Under the pieces are notes generated by a model, which did not search any database, was not told where the DNA came from, and saw nothing but the letters and a program-made list of their open reading frames with translations. Below, piece after piece: positions 25,598 through 32,195 of a DNA stretch of 32,195 nucleotides; position 1 is the first letter of the stretch, and every line of letters starts with the position of its first letter. The stretch comes from Bacillota bacterium. GTDB taxonomy: Bacteria; Bacillota; Clostridia; Lachnospirales; Lachnospiraceae. The DNA lies in contig JAEWAK010000065.1 in NCBI GenBank assembly GCA_023391695.1, positions 1 to 32,195 of the forward strand, given 5' to 3'. A program made the position numbers and the translations under genes.

Positions 25598-26308
25598 ATG
25601 AAGATATTGGCTATAGACAGTTCAGGATTAGTGGCCTCAGTTGCAATCATAACGGAGGAGAAATTACTGGCAGAATTTACGGTAAACAATAAAAAGACCC
25701 ATTCGCAGACTTTATTGCCCATGCTGGATGAGGTTGTTAAGATAGCGGAGCTGGAACTTAAAGACATAGATGCAATTGCGGTAGCAGGAGGGCCGGGCTC
25801 CTTTACCGGACTCAGGATAGGCTCCTCAACGGCCAAAGGGCTGGGGTTAGCTTTAAATAAACCCATAATCAGCATACCTACCGTAGATGCCCTTGCTTAT
25901 AACTTATATGGAACGGACCGGCTGATCTGTCCCATTATGGATGCCAGAAGGAATCAGGTATATACGGGGATTTATGAATTCAAAAAAAATGAATTTAATG
26001 TGGTGGTGCCCCAGAAGGCGGTTGGAATTGGAGAGATTGCGGAAGAACTTAACCGGATGGGGAGGGAAGTAATATTCCTGGGGGACGGTGTGGAGGTGCA
26101 GGAAGAGAAGCTTCGGGAAATCATGACGGTTCACTGCAGTTTTGCACCCATACACCTCTCCAAGCAGAGGGCCGCTGCCGTCGGAGCATTGGGAATTTTG
26201 TATTACAAAAAAGGCCTGGCAGAAAGTGCAGATACCCATGAGCCGGTCTATTTAAGGTTATCCCAGGCTGAAAGAGAATTAATGGAAAAGGAAAAAGCCG
26301 TCCGGTAA
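25598..26308 (+). CDS. tsaB: tRNA t6A biosynthesis scaffold protein TsaB
   Basis: A 236-residue ASKHA-fold protein, the partner of TsaD in the threonylcarbamoyl transferase complex. It opens MKILAIDSSG and has VAVAGGPGSFTGLRIG, the diagnostic TsaB motif. ATG at 25598 is chosen by family length and start; in-frame ATGs at 25499 and 25586 also exist. The one at 25499 is preceded by AAGAAAGG with almost no spacing and would add 33 residues that are not typical of the family. It lacks the metal-binding histidines of TsaD, as expected. Confidence 0.93.
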   Translation: MKILAIDSSGLVASVAIITEEKLLAEFTVNNKKTHSQTLLPMLDEVVKIAELELKDIDAIAVAGGPGSFTGLRIGSSTAKGLGLALNKPIISIPTVDALAYNLYGTDRLICPIMDARRNQVYTGIYEFKKNEFNVVVPQKAVGIGEIAEELNRMGREVIFLGDGVEVQEEKLREIMTVHCSFAPIHLSKQRAAAVGALGILYYKKGLAESADTHEPVYLRLSQAERELMEKEKAVR

Positions 26309-26330
26309 ATACAGGGCAGATGGGGGGACC

Positions 26331-26762
26331 ATGATTATTCGTAAAATGGAAGAGAGAGACTTGTCTGCGGTTTCTGAAATGGAATGCAGTATATTTTCAC
26401 AGCCTTGGAGAAAGACGGACTTTATGGATTCCATGCATAACCCGCAGAACATATACCTGGTTGTGGAAGAACAGGGTGAAATTGCCGCTTATTGTGGATT
26501 ATGGGGAGTAGCAGATGAAGGACAGATCAATAATGTAGCCGTCAAAAAAACTTTTCGGGGCCGGGGGATCGGTTATGCCATGTTAAAAGCATTGATCGAG
26601 CTTGGACAGCGGCAGGGGTTAGGGGCTTTCACCCTGGAAGTGCGGGCCGGTAACCTGTCTGCAATTGCCCTGTATCACAAGTTAGGCTTTTGTGATGCGG
26701 GAGTGAGAAAGAACTTCTATGAGGCACCAACAGAAGATGCCCTGATTATGTGGCTGCGGTAA
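26331..26762 (+). CDS. rimI: Ribosomal protein bS18 alanine N-acetyltransferase
   Basis: A 143-residue GNAT acetyltransferase. The acetyl-CoA binding loop is RGRGIGYAML (residues about 78-87), preceded by INNVAVKKTF, and the C-terminal LYHKLGFCDAGVRKNFY is typical of RimI. In E. coli RimI acetylates the N-terminal alanine of ribosomal protein bS18. It follows tsaB by 22 bases with a G-rich SD, the common gene order in Firmicutes. The exact substrate here is not proved. Confidence 0.9.
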   Translation: MIIRKMEERDLSAVSEMECSIFSQPWRKTDFMDSMHNPQNIYLVVEEQGEIAAYCGLWGVADEGQINNVAVKKTFRGRGIGYAMLKALIELGQRQGLGAFTLEVRAGNLSAIALYHKLGFCDAGVRKNFYEAPTEDALIMWLR

Positions 26763-27041
26763 GCATTGCACCGACCAGGAGTATCTTCCGCCTCGGCAGG
26801 TTGAAGTTAGACTTATCTGACTATGGATATGGCAGATACAGATGAATTTTATCTTGCCATGGAACCCGGTCCATACCGTATTTTAGCGATGGATATGAGG
26901 CAGGAATGGAAAACTGTGGAATCGTCTCTGTTTTGGTTATTAATAGGAGATATGAGATACATTAATTCCCACTGTAAAAATTCCATGGAAAACGTTATAA
27001 TATTAGTAAGAAGTTGGCCAAGTTAGCAGGAGGGATAACAC

Positions 27042-27287
27042 ATGGACAAGGTTAAAATGAAAATCCGCGTTAACAAGGACGTATATTGTAACGTGTGTGG
27101 TAAGAAAATTTTTATGGAGCAAGGAATTTTGAAAGAGGATGTTTTTGAGGCAGCCAAGGAATGGGGATATTTTTCAAAATATGATTTGGAAGTTCATAAA
27201 TTTAATATATGCGAAGAATGTTATGATAAATTAATTGAAACTTTTAAAATACCAATTGAAGTAGTACGAAAAAAAGAAGTTTTATAG
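27042..27287 (+). CDS. Small CxxC-CxxC protein of unknown function
   Basis: An 81-residue cytoplasmic protein with two cysteine pairs, CNVCGKK (about residues 17-20) and CEECYDK (about 57-60), spaced as a single zinc-ribbon-like site. Charged, helix-forming residues lie between. AGGAGG is 9 bases before the ATG, a strong SD, so it is a real gene. I do not recognise a named family. It stands after rimI with a 279-base gap and is followed by a terminator, so it may be a separate small transcript. Confidence 0.75.
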   Translation: MDKVKMKIRVNKDVYCNVCGKKIFMEQGILKEDVFEAAKEWGYFSKYDLEVHKFNICEECYDKLIETFKIPIEVVRKKEVL

Positions 27288-27301
27288 CAGGGGTCAGGCG
27301 G

Positions 27302-27364
27302 CCATGAATATGCTAACCGGTTTCCGGTTTAAAGGGAACCGAAGTATATTCATGGCAGTTTTTT
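27302..27364 (+). terminator. Intrinsic terminator after the small CxxC gene
   Basis: CCATGAATAT (27302-27311) pairs with ATATTCATGG (27346-27355) with an inner CCGGTTTCC/GGGAACCG stem, followed by CAG and six Ts (27359-27364). Confidence 0.88.
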
Positions 27365-27399
27365 ATGCAATAGGAAAATACGTCCTATTGCATAAAAAA
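27359..27399. terminator. Second perfect hairpin, bidirectional terminator form
   Basis: Arms of 17 bp (27359-27375 and 27383-27399) enclose a 7-base loop. The arms begin with six Ts and end with six As, so on either strand it has terminator form. It shares its T-run with the preceding terminator. Confidence 0.7.
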
Positions 27400-27823
27400 G
27401 CCCTCCGGGCAGGATGCACATGACGCGCTAAGGTATCTTGTCACTGAAGTGACAGCGTGTCAGAGCCAAGTGGCAAGCCAGACTCTTTCTTATTTCATGG
27501 GAAAGTTCTCCTATGAGATAAAAACGCTCCGCTTTGGATCGCACTGCGGCGGATTGGAATTATTTTGTCTTCTGCATAATTTCGCGCGTGTTAAGCTTGG
27601 GTTTACTGCAAGTTCCGCTCCGCCTCACTTACAGAAAACACCACGCGGCATCTATGGCTGGAACTGTAACCCTGAAATACAATCAATTCCCTGTAATGCT
27701 TGATTATCAATATGGGTTATGTTAATATTAAAGTATAAATGCTTTTGGAAATATGTGTATGTTCTCATAGAAAAGGGTAGAATAGTACTACATAATGAAC
27801 CAAAAAATAAGTGAGGAAAATAC
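27400..27823. other. Structured non-coding region upstream of ribonuclease Z
   Basis: No credible gene. It holds a chain of hairpins: TGTCACT/AGTGACA at 27439-27454, a 13-bp stem with two wobble pairs at 27490-27521, TCCGC/GCGGCGGA at about 27527-27554, and CGCGTGTT against AACACCACGCG at about 27585-27655. The GC-rich block to about 27660 then gives way to AT-rich sequence containing the gene's promoter region, with TAGAAT (27778-27783) as a possible -10. The hairpin block resembles a dispersed intergenic repeat or a structured RNA. Confidence 0.45.
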
Positions 27824-28738
27824 ATGTTAGATGTTTGTTTGCTTGGGACAAGCGGTATGATGCCTTTGCCGAACCGGTGGCTTACGGCATTAATGACCAG
27901 ATACAATGGGTCCAGTTTATTAATAGATTGCGGTGAAGGTACACAGATAGCGATTAAGGAAAAGGGGTGGAGTTTTCATCCGATAGATGTTATATGTTTT
28001 ACCCATTACCACGGAGACCACATCAGCGGGCTGCCGGGACTGTTATTGACCATGGGTAATGCTGACAGGACGGAACCGGTTACCATGATCGGCCCAAAAG
28101 GTCTGGAACGGGTGGTTAATGCACTCCGTATTATTGCACCGGAACTGCCTTTTGATATTCATTTTATTGAATTATCCGATCCGACAGAGGAAATCCGTAT
28201 CAATGGTTATGTTATACAGGCCTTTAAAGTGAATCATAATGTTATTTGTTATGGATATAATATTTTAATTGAACGGGGCGGCCGGTTTTTCGTAGAAAAA
28301 GCCAATGAAAACCAGGTTCCCAGGTTGTACTGGAACCGGCTGCAGAAGGGTGAGACGATACGGACGGAAGAAAGAGTTATTACTCCTGACATGGTACTTG
28401 GTCCTCCCAGGAAAGGGATCAAGCTTACCTACTGTACGGACACCAGACCCATTGCAGCCATAGCGGATCACGCCAAAGAAGCGGATCTGTTTATCTGTGA
28501 AGGTATGTATGGTGAAAAAGACAAGGAAGAAAAGGCAATCGATCATAAGCACATGACCTTTTATGATGCCGCCAGGCTTGCCAGGGCTGCCGGTGTACGG
28601 GAATTGTGGCTGACCCATTACAGTCCGTCCTTAGTTAGGCCGGAAGAATATATGGAAGACACCAGGGCTATTTTTCCGAATGCCAAAGCGGGAAAGGATA
28701 GAAAAAGTATTACTTTGGAATTTAATCCTGACGAATAA
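27824..28738 (+). CDS. rnz: Ribonuclease Z (tRNA 3' endonuclease)
   Basis: A 304-residue metallo-beta-lactamase protein that trims the 3' trailer of tRNA precursors lacking an encoded CCA. The zinc motif FTHYHGDHISG gives His61, His63, Asp65 and His66. Downstream zinc ligands appear in KVNHNVICYGY, YCTDTRP and HKHMT, and the C-terminal LTHYSPS supplies the last histidine. An SD (GAGGA) is suitably placed before the ATG. The tRNA-Ser genes in this window do not encode CCA, so they would be substrates. Confidence 0.93.
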   Translation: MLDVCLLGTSGMMPLPNRWLTALMTRYNGSSLLIDCGEGTQIAIKEKGWSFHPIDVICFTHYHGDHISGLPGLLLTMGNADRTEPVTMIGPKGLERVVNALRIIAPELPFDIHFIELSDPTEEIRINGYVIQAFKVNHNVICYGYNILIERGGRFFVEKANENQVPRLYWNRLQKGETIRTEERVITPDMVLGPPRKGIKLTYCTDTRPIAAIADHAKEADLFICEGMYGEKDKEEKAIDHKHMTFYDAARLARAAGVRELWLTHYSPSLVRPEEYMEDTRAIFPNAKAGKDRKSITLEFNPDE

Positions 28739-28751
28739 ATACGAGGTAAAC

Positions 28752-29351
28752 ATGAAAAAATCAAAAAAACAGACAGTCAAAACAATCGTTTTTATGTTTT
28801 TCTTTTCAGCCGCCTTAATTGCATTATATTTTTTTATCAGGACAAGGACAAACGTAACTAAAACGGATCCGGTATCTTCTATGAGCGAAGTGGACAAACT
28901 TCTGACTAAAGATATGAAAGAAAATTATCCTTCTTCGCCCCGGGAAGTTTTAAAGTTATACAGCCGGATGACCAAATGTTTCTTCAATGAGGATTTGAAT
29001 CTGGAGCAGGTTGAAAAAATGGCCGTTCAGCTGCGCCAGCTCTTTGATGATGAACTGCTGTTGAATAACCCGTATGATAATTATATACTTGATTTAAATG
29101 TAGAGATATCGGAATACCGGAACGCAAATAGGACTATTATGAATTATATCATTGATGAAAGCAGTTCGGTTAAATACTGGGAAAGTGATGATGAAAATTA
29201 TGCTTCCATTTCAGTCTCCTATACTGTAAAAGAAAATACGGATTATTCAAAGGTTTATGAGAATTTTCTCCTCAGGCAGGATTCGGAAAGCAGATGGAAG
29301 ATTATGGGCTGGGAATTAACCGGGGAAAAAGAAACCGAACCGGATAATTAG
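28752..29351 (+). CDS. Membrane-anchored protein of unknown function (Lachnospiraceae type)
   Basis: A 199-residue protein with a lysine-rich start, one membrane segment (TIVFMFFFSAALIALYFFI, about residues 11-29) and a charged extracellular or luminal domain. Features such as SPREVLKLYSRMTKCFFNED and a C-terminal RWKIMGWELTGE recall small NTF2-like or related anchored domains; a Lachnospiraceae DUF (DUF6715 by memory) has this layout, but I cannot confirm that. ATG at 28752 is chosen over a longer frame from 28680 inside rnz because ACGAGGT lies at 28741-28747. It starts 13 bases after rnz, so it is probably co-transcribed. Confidence 0.78.
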   Translation: MKKSKKQTVKTIVFMFFFSAALIALYFFIRTRTNVTKTDPVSSMSEVDKLLTKDMKENYPSSPREVLKLYSRMTKCFFNEDLNLEQVEKMAVQLRQLFDDELLLNNPYDNYILDLNVEISEYRNANRTIMNYIIDESSSVKYWESDDENYASISVSYTVKENTDYSKVYENFLLRQDSESRWKIMGWELTGEKETEPDN

Positions 29352-29680
29352 TTTAAAAGTCATTTCAAGAAATGTATACAGGTGTAAATAAAGATTGGAA
29401 ATCCGGAAAGTATACTGGTTTTTGCATCAGAATATACTGTTCCGGATTATTTGTTTCTTATTTACGCTTTTATATAAAGTAAGTTAAAAAAACAGACGAC
29501 AAAATACAAAAAAACAGACATAATATACACCCAAATCACGACGCAGCATGCCGCAAAGTGAAGGGTTCAAGGGTGAATGAGTTTTCAGACACACCCTAGC
29601 CTAAAAGATAAGTATTAACAGATAAAAGAAACAAACAGAGCAGAGTATTATTTTACATTATACTCTCAGGAGGATAAGAT
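29352..29680 (+). other. Intergenic region between the anchored protein and tsaD
   Basis: A 329-base gap with no gene seen. It contains the hairpin described separately, then AT-rich sequence with a run of AAACAGAC repeats near 29490-29520. The SD AGGAGG at about 29669-29674 serves tsaD. No consensus promoter stands out. Confidence 0.5.
29400..29455 (+). terminator. Probable intrinsic terminator
   Basis: AATCCGGAA (29400-29408) pairs with TTCCGGATT (29440-29448), with further TATAC/ATATA pairing inside, and the T-rich ATTTGTTTCTTATTT follows. It lies 49 bases after the stop of the preceding gene. Confidence 0.65.
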
Positions 29681-30703
29681 ATGGATAAAGATATTTTGAT
29701 ACTGGCAATAGAGTCATCCTGCGATGAGACGGCAGCAGCCGTCGTAAAAAACGGCAGGACGGTACTATCCAATGTAATCTCTTCCCAAATTGCCTTACAC
29801 ACACTGTACGGAGGAGTTGTACCGGAGATCGCATCCAGAAAACATATAGAAAAAATAAATCAGGTTATTAAAGAAGCTCTTTTTGAAGCAAAAGTAACAC
29901 TGGATGACATTGAGGCAATCGGTGTTACCTACGGACCTGGATTAGTGGGGGCATTATTGGTAGGAGTGGCGGAGGCGAAGGCAATCAGCTATGCAACAGG
30001 GAAACCTTTAATCGGGGTTCACCATATAGAGGGGCATGTTTCTGCCAACTTTATTGAGAACAAGGAACTGGAACCGCCGTTTTTATGTTTAATTGTATCG
30101 GGTGGGCATACCCATCTGGTAATAGTGAAAGAATACGGCAGGTATGAAATTATCGGACGCACCAGGGATGATGCAGCCGGAGAAGCTTTTGACAAAGTTG
30201 CAAGGGCCATAGGTCTGGGTTATCCCGGCGGTCCCAAAGTAGATAAACTGGCTAAGGAAGGAGACAAACATGCGGTATCTTTTCCAAGGGCTAATATAGA
30301 AGGGTTCCCCTATGATTTTAGTTTCAGCGGAGTAAAATCGGCAGTACTGAATCATCTTAATTCCTGTGCCATGAAAAATGAACCGGTCAATACGGCTGAC
30401 ATTGCCGCTTCCTTTCAGGAGGCCATAGTCGATGCCCTGGTTACCAAAACTGTGGCTGCCGCTCAGGAATATCATATGGATAAGGTTGCCATTGCAGGCG
30501 GGGTAGCAGCGAATTCCGCATTAAGGCAAGCTATGGATGCCGCATGTTCGGGGCATGGAATCCGTTTGTTTTATCCTTCACCGGTGCTTTGCACCGATAA
30601 TGCTGCCATGATTGGAGCGGCGGCATATTATGAATACTTAAATGGAACCAGACACGGACTAGATTTAAATGCGGTGCCGAACCTAAAGATAGGCCAGAGA
30701 TAA
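29681..30703 (+). CDS. tsaD: tRNA N6-adenosine threonylcarbamoyltransferase TsaD
   Basis: A 340-residue ASKHA enzyme that transfers the threonylcarbamoyl group to A37 of tRNA. It begins LILAIESSCDETAAAVV; metal-binding His115 and His119 lie in HHIEGH; SGGHTHLV and GLGYPGGPKVDKLA are family motifs; GGVAANSALR and CTDNAAMIGAA complete the ATP site near the C-terminus. Length and order match bacterial TsaD. It stands apart from tsaE-tsaB, separated by rimI, rnz and two small genes. AGGAGG is 6-7 bases before the ATG. Confidence 0.97.
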   Translation: MDKDILILAIESSCDETAAAVVKNGRTVLSNVISSQIALHTLYGGVVPEIASRKHIEKINQVIKEALFEAKVTLDDIEAIGVTYGPGLVGALLVGVAEAKAISYATGKPLIGVHHIEGHVSANFIENKELEPPFLCLIVSGGHTHLVIVKEYGRYEIIGRTRDDAAGEAFDKVARAIGLGYPGGPKVDKLAKEGDKHAVSFPRANIEGFPYDFSFSGVKSAVLNHLNSCAMKNEPVNTADIAASFQEAIVDALVTKTVAAAQEYHMDKVAIAGGVAANSALRQAMDAACSGHGIRLFYPSPVLCTDNAAMIGAAAYYEYLNGTRHGLDLNAVPNLKIGQR

Positions 30704-30755
30704 AAGCTGACCGGCTTAATACGTGTTTGTCCATTTTTTTGAAAGGCGGGAGAAT

Positions 30756-31532
30756 ATGAAAAATAAAACGGCGGCAGCAATTGTATTGGCAGCAGGAACA
30801 GGAAAGAGAATGCAGAGCAGTACTGCGAAACAATATCTCCTGCTGGGCGGGAAACCAATACTTTATTATTCCTTGAAGGCTTTTGAAGAAAGCAGCGTGG
30901 AAGAAATTATTTTAGTGGTAGGTCAAGATGATATTGATTACTGTAAAGAATCAATTGTAGAAAAATATAATTTAAAAAAAGTTAGCTGCATAATTGAAGG
31001 CGGTAAGGAACGCTATCATTCTGTTTATAATGGTTTAAAGGAAATTAAATTGGCAGACTATGTGCTCATCCATGACGGAGTAAGACCTTTTGTTACAGTG
31101 GATTTAATCGAAGCTGCAATCAGAAATCTTGGCCTTCATGGTGCCTGTGTTGCAGGAGTACCCAATAAGGATACGATAAAAATAGTAAATCAGGATGGAC
31201 TTGTAACGGAAACACCGGACCGTGACAGAGTTTGGGCGGTCCAGACACCGCAGGCATTCTCTTATGATATCATTATGCAGGCATATTGCATGATAATGGG
31301 TGAAATGGCACATAATAGGGAAGAAAAGGATTTAAACCAGGTATCCGGCAATTATAACGGAGGCAGATTTGAAGAAGACATTAACCGGATAAATATCACG
31401 GATGACGCAATGGTTGTGGAATATACCATGAATTATCCGGTAAAGATGATTATGGGCAGTTACCGTAACATTAAAATCACCACTCCGGAGGATATTTTGA
31501 TCGGAGAAGCATTGCTGAAAGACTCTTTTTAA
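30756..31532 (+). CDS. ispD: 2-C-methyl-D-erythritol 4-phosphate cytidylyltransferase
   Basis: A 258-residue nucleotidyltransferase, the third enzyme of the MEP isoprenoid pathway. The CTP-binding loop AIVLAAGTGKRM is at the N-terminus, followed by KQYLLLGGKPILYYSLKAFE, IHDGVRPFV and a VQTPQAF segment, all typical. ATG at 30756 follows AGGCGGGAG; a longer in-frame GTG at 30723 is upstream of that SD and unlikely. It lies about 50 bases after tsaD, so the two may share a transcript. IspD is somewhat longer than the usual 230 residues, owing to an acidic insertion near residues 180-205 (HNREEKDLNQVSGNYNGG). Confidence 0.94.
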   Translation: MKNKTAAAIVLAAGTGKRMQSSTAKQYLLLGGKPILYYSLKAFEESSVEEIILVVGQDDIDYCKESIVEKYNLKKVSCIIEGGKERYHSVYNGLKEIKLADYVLIHDGVRPFVTVDLIEAAIRNLGLHGACVAGVPNKDTIKIVNQDGLVTETPDRDRVWAVQTPQAFSYDIIMQAYCMIMGEMAHNREEKDLNQVSGNYNGGRFEEDINRINITDDAMVVEYTMNYPVKMIMGSYRNIKITTPEDILIGEALLKDSF

Positions 31533-31623
31533 GTTGATTATTTTTATCTATAAAATTAGAAAAAAAGGGATAAATACTCTAAAAAAAGAATCAGAAAAAA
31601 CGAAAAAAGTTAACTAAAAAAGC

Positions 31624-31652
31624 TTGACATATTTTATAAGGTTTGCTATACT
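31624..31652 (+). promoter_or_regulatory. Promoter of the serine tRNA genes
   Basis: TTGACA (31624-31629) and TATACT (31647-31652) are 17 bases apart, near consensus. Transcription would start about 10 bases before the first tRNA. Confidence 0.85.
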
Positions 31653-31667
31653 GTTCAAGCAGTGTTC

Positions 31668-31753
31668 GGAGAGGTGTCCGAGTGGTTTAAGGAGCCGGTC
31701 TTGAAAACCGGTGATTCCGAAAGGGACCGTGGGTTCGAATCCCACCTTCTCCG
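31668..31753 (+). tRNA. tRNA-Ser (anticodon UGA)
   Basis: The 86-nt gene has a 7-bp acceptor stem (GGAGAGG/CTTCTCC), discriminator G, an anticodon stem CCGGT/ACCGG with loop CTTGAAA, so the anticodon is TGA at 31702-31704, a long variable arm typical of serine tRNA, and a GGTTCGAATCC T-arm. It decodes UCA and related codons. CCA is not encoded. Confidence 0.97.
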
Positions 31754-31817
31754 TTACAATATAGCACCAATAACTGGTGTATTGTTGTTCTGTGTGACAT
31801 TTTTTATCAGCCTATTT

Positions 31818-31906
31818 GGAGAAGTACCCAAGCGGCTGAAGGGGCTCCCCTGGAAAGGGAGTAGGTCGTTAATAGCGGCGCGAGGGTTCAAATCCCTCCT
31901 TCTCCG
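31818..31906 (+). tRNA. tRNA-Ser (anticodon GGA)
   Basis: The 89-nt gene has acceptor stem GGAGAAG/CTTCTCC, anticodon stem CTCCC/GGGAG with loop CTGGAAA (anticodon GGA at 31852-31854), a long variable arm and a GGTTCAAATCC T-arm. It decodes UCC and UCU. It follows the first tRNA after 64 bases, with no separate promoter visible. CCA is not encoded. Confidence 0.97.
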
Positions 31907-31956
31907 TTAAACTTTTTTGGAAGTTGAAACTTGAGAAAAATAATTAAAAAAAGTTG

Positions 31957-31985
31957 TTGACAACTCCTTGTAAGTGTGATAAGAT
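31957..31985 (+). promoter_or_regulatory. Strong promoter, probably of an rRNA operon
   Basis: TTGACA (31957-31962) and TAAGAT (31980-31985) are separated by 17 bases, with an A-rich tract just upstream that could act as an UP element. It lies directly after the second tRNA. Confidence 0.8.
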
Positions 31986-31991
31986 AGTCGA

Positions 31992-32195
31992 GCTGGTGTG
32001 AAACACCAACAAAGCTTACAAACAAAAAAAGTTTAAAGCAGTAAGCAAAAACCTGGACAAACAGGTAAGAACCTTGATAACTGAACAGTGAAACAACCCT
32101 GAAAATTCTAATAAAATTTTCATAGATCACTTCTTAATTTAAATAGGAAGTCATCGATAAGAACGGTATCTGGTGTAACAGTCAGATACAACCTA
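31992..32195 (+). other. Transcribed leader, probably 5' of a 16S rRNA gene (cut by window end)
   Basis: No open frame. It contains a small hairpin ACCTG/CAGGT (32051-32066) and TTGATAACTGAAC (32074-32086), which resembles the boxA-type antitermination leader found before 16S rRNA in Firmicutes. The 16S start itself is not inside the window, so this is an inference from the promoter strength and leader motif. Confidence 0.6.

Noticed and set aside
26823..27026. A 67-codon frame between rimI and the small CxxC gene
   Set aside because: No Shine-Dalgarno sequence precedes it, the composition is not convincing and no family is recognised. The 279-base gap may be leader sequence for the CxxC gene.
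27449..27725. Overlapping + strand frames of 63-84 codons upstream of rnz
   Set aside because: They lie in the hairpin-rich block, lack ribosome binding sites and have unusual composition.
31662..31910. An 82-codon frame over the tRNA genes
   Set aside because: It simply translates the two tRNA-Ser genes.

Overview
The window looks like chromosomal DNA from a gut-type member of the Lachnospiraceae (Clostridia). The grounds are moderate GC, strong AGGAGG-type ribosome binding sites, YesM/AraC-type two-component control of sugar loci, ABC sugar importers without their own ATPase gene, an FMN riboswitch ahead of ribU, and a tsaE-tsaB-rimI gene order. The species cannot be named from the sequence alone.

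Region 1 (about 1-9150, + strand) is an alpha-mannoside utilisation operon. It holds a lipoprotein binding protein, two CUT1-type permeases, a cytoplasmic GH38 alpha-mannosidase, a ROK sugar kinase without the usual zinc cluster, and a mannose-6-phosphate isomerase carrying an extra N-terminal kinase-like domain. Together they describe import of a mannosyl oligosaccharide, release of mannose, phosphorylation, and conversion to fructose 6-phosphate. Two identical 14-bp palindromes sit just before the first gene and are the likely operator.

Region 2 (about 9150-23490) reads as a host-glycan locus for human-milk or mucin type-1 chains. A membrane-anchored foldase-like protein precedes a secreted right-handed beta-helix protein. 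This pair resembles the GH136 lacto-N-biosidase and its dedicated chaperone (LnbX/LnbY of Bifidobacterium longum and the Eubacterium/Roseburia counterparts). A convergent histidine kinase and AraC-type response regulator follow. Next comes a divergent operon with a binding lipoprotein, two permeases, a cytoplasmic GH29 fucosidase of the alpha-1,3/1,4 type, and a GH112 galacto-N-biose/lacto-N-biose phosphorylase. The inferred flow is extracellular release of lacto-N-biose or its Lewis form, ABC import, removal of fucose, then phosphorolysis to galactose 1-phosphate and an N-acetylhexosamine.

Region 3 (about 23490-31540) is housekeeping: an FMN riboswitch with terminator and ribU, a 167-bp inverted-repeat element resembling a MITE, tsaE-tsaB-rimI, a small CxxC protein, a structured non-coding stretch, ribonuclease Z, a small membrane-anchored protein, tsaD and ispD. 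tsaE, tsaB and tsaD supply most of the t6A tRNA modification machinery.

Region 4 (31620-32195) has a promoter, tRNA-Ser(UGA), tRNA-Ser(GGA), a second strong promoter and a leader resembling the region upstream of 16S rRNA. The window probably ends just before an rRNA operon.
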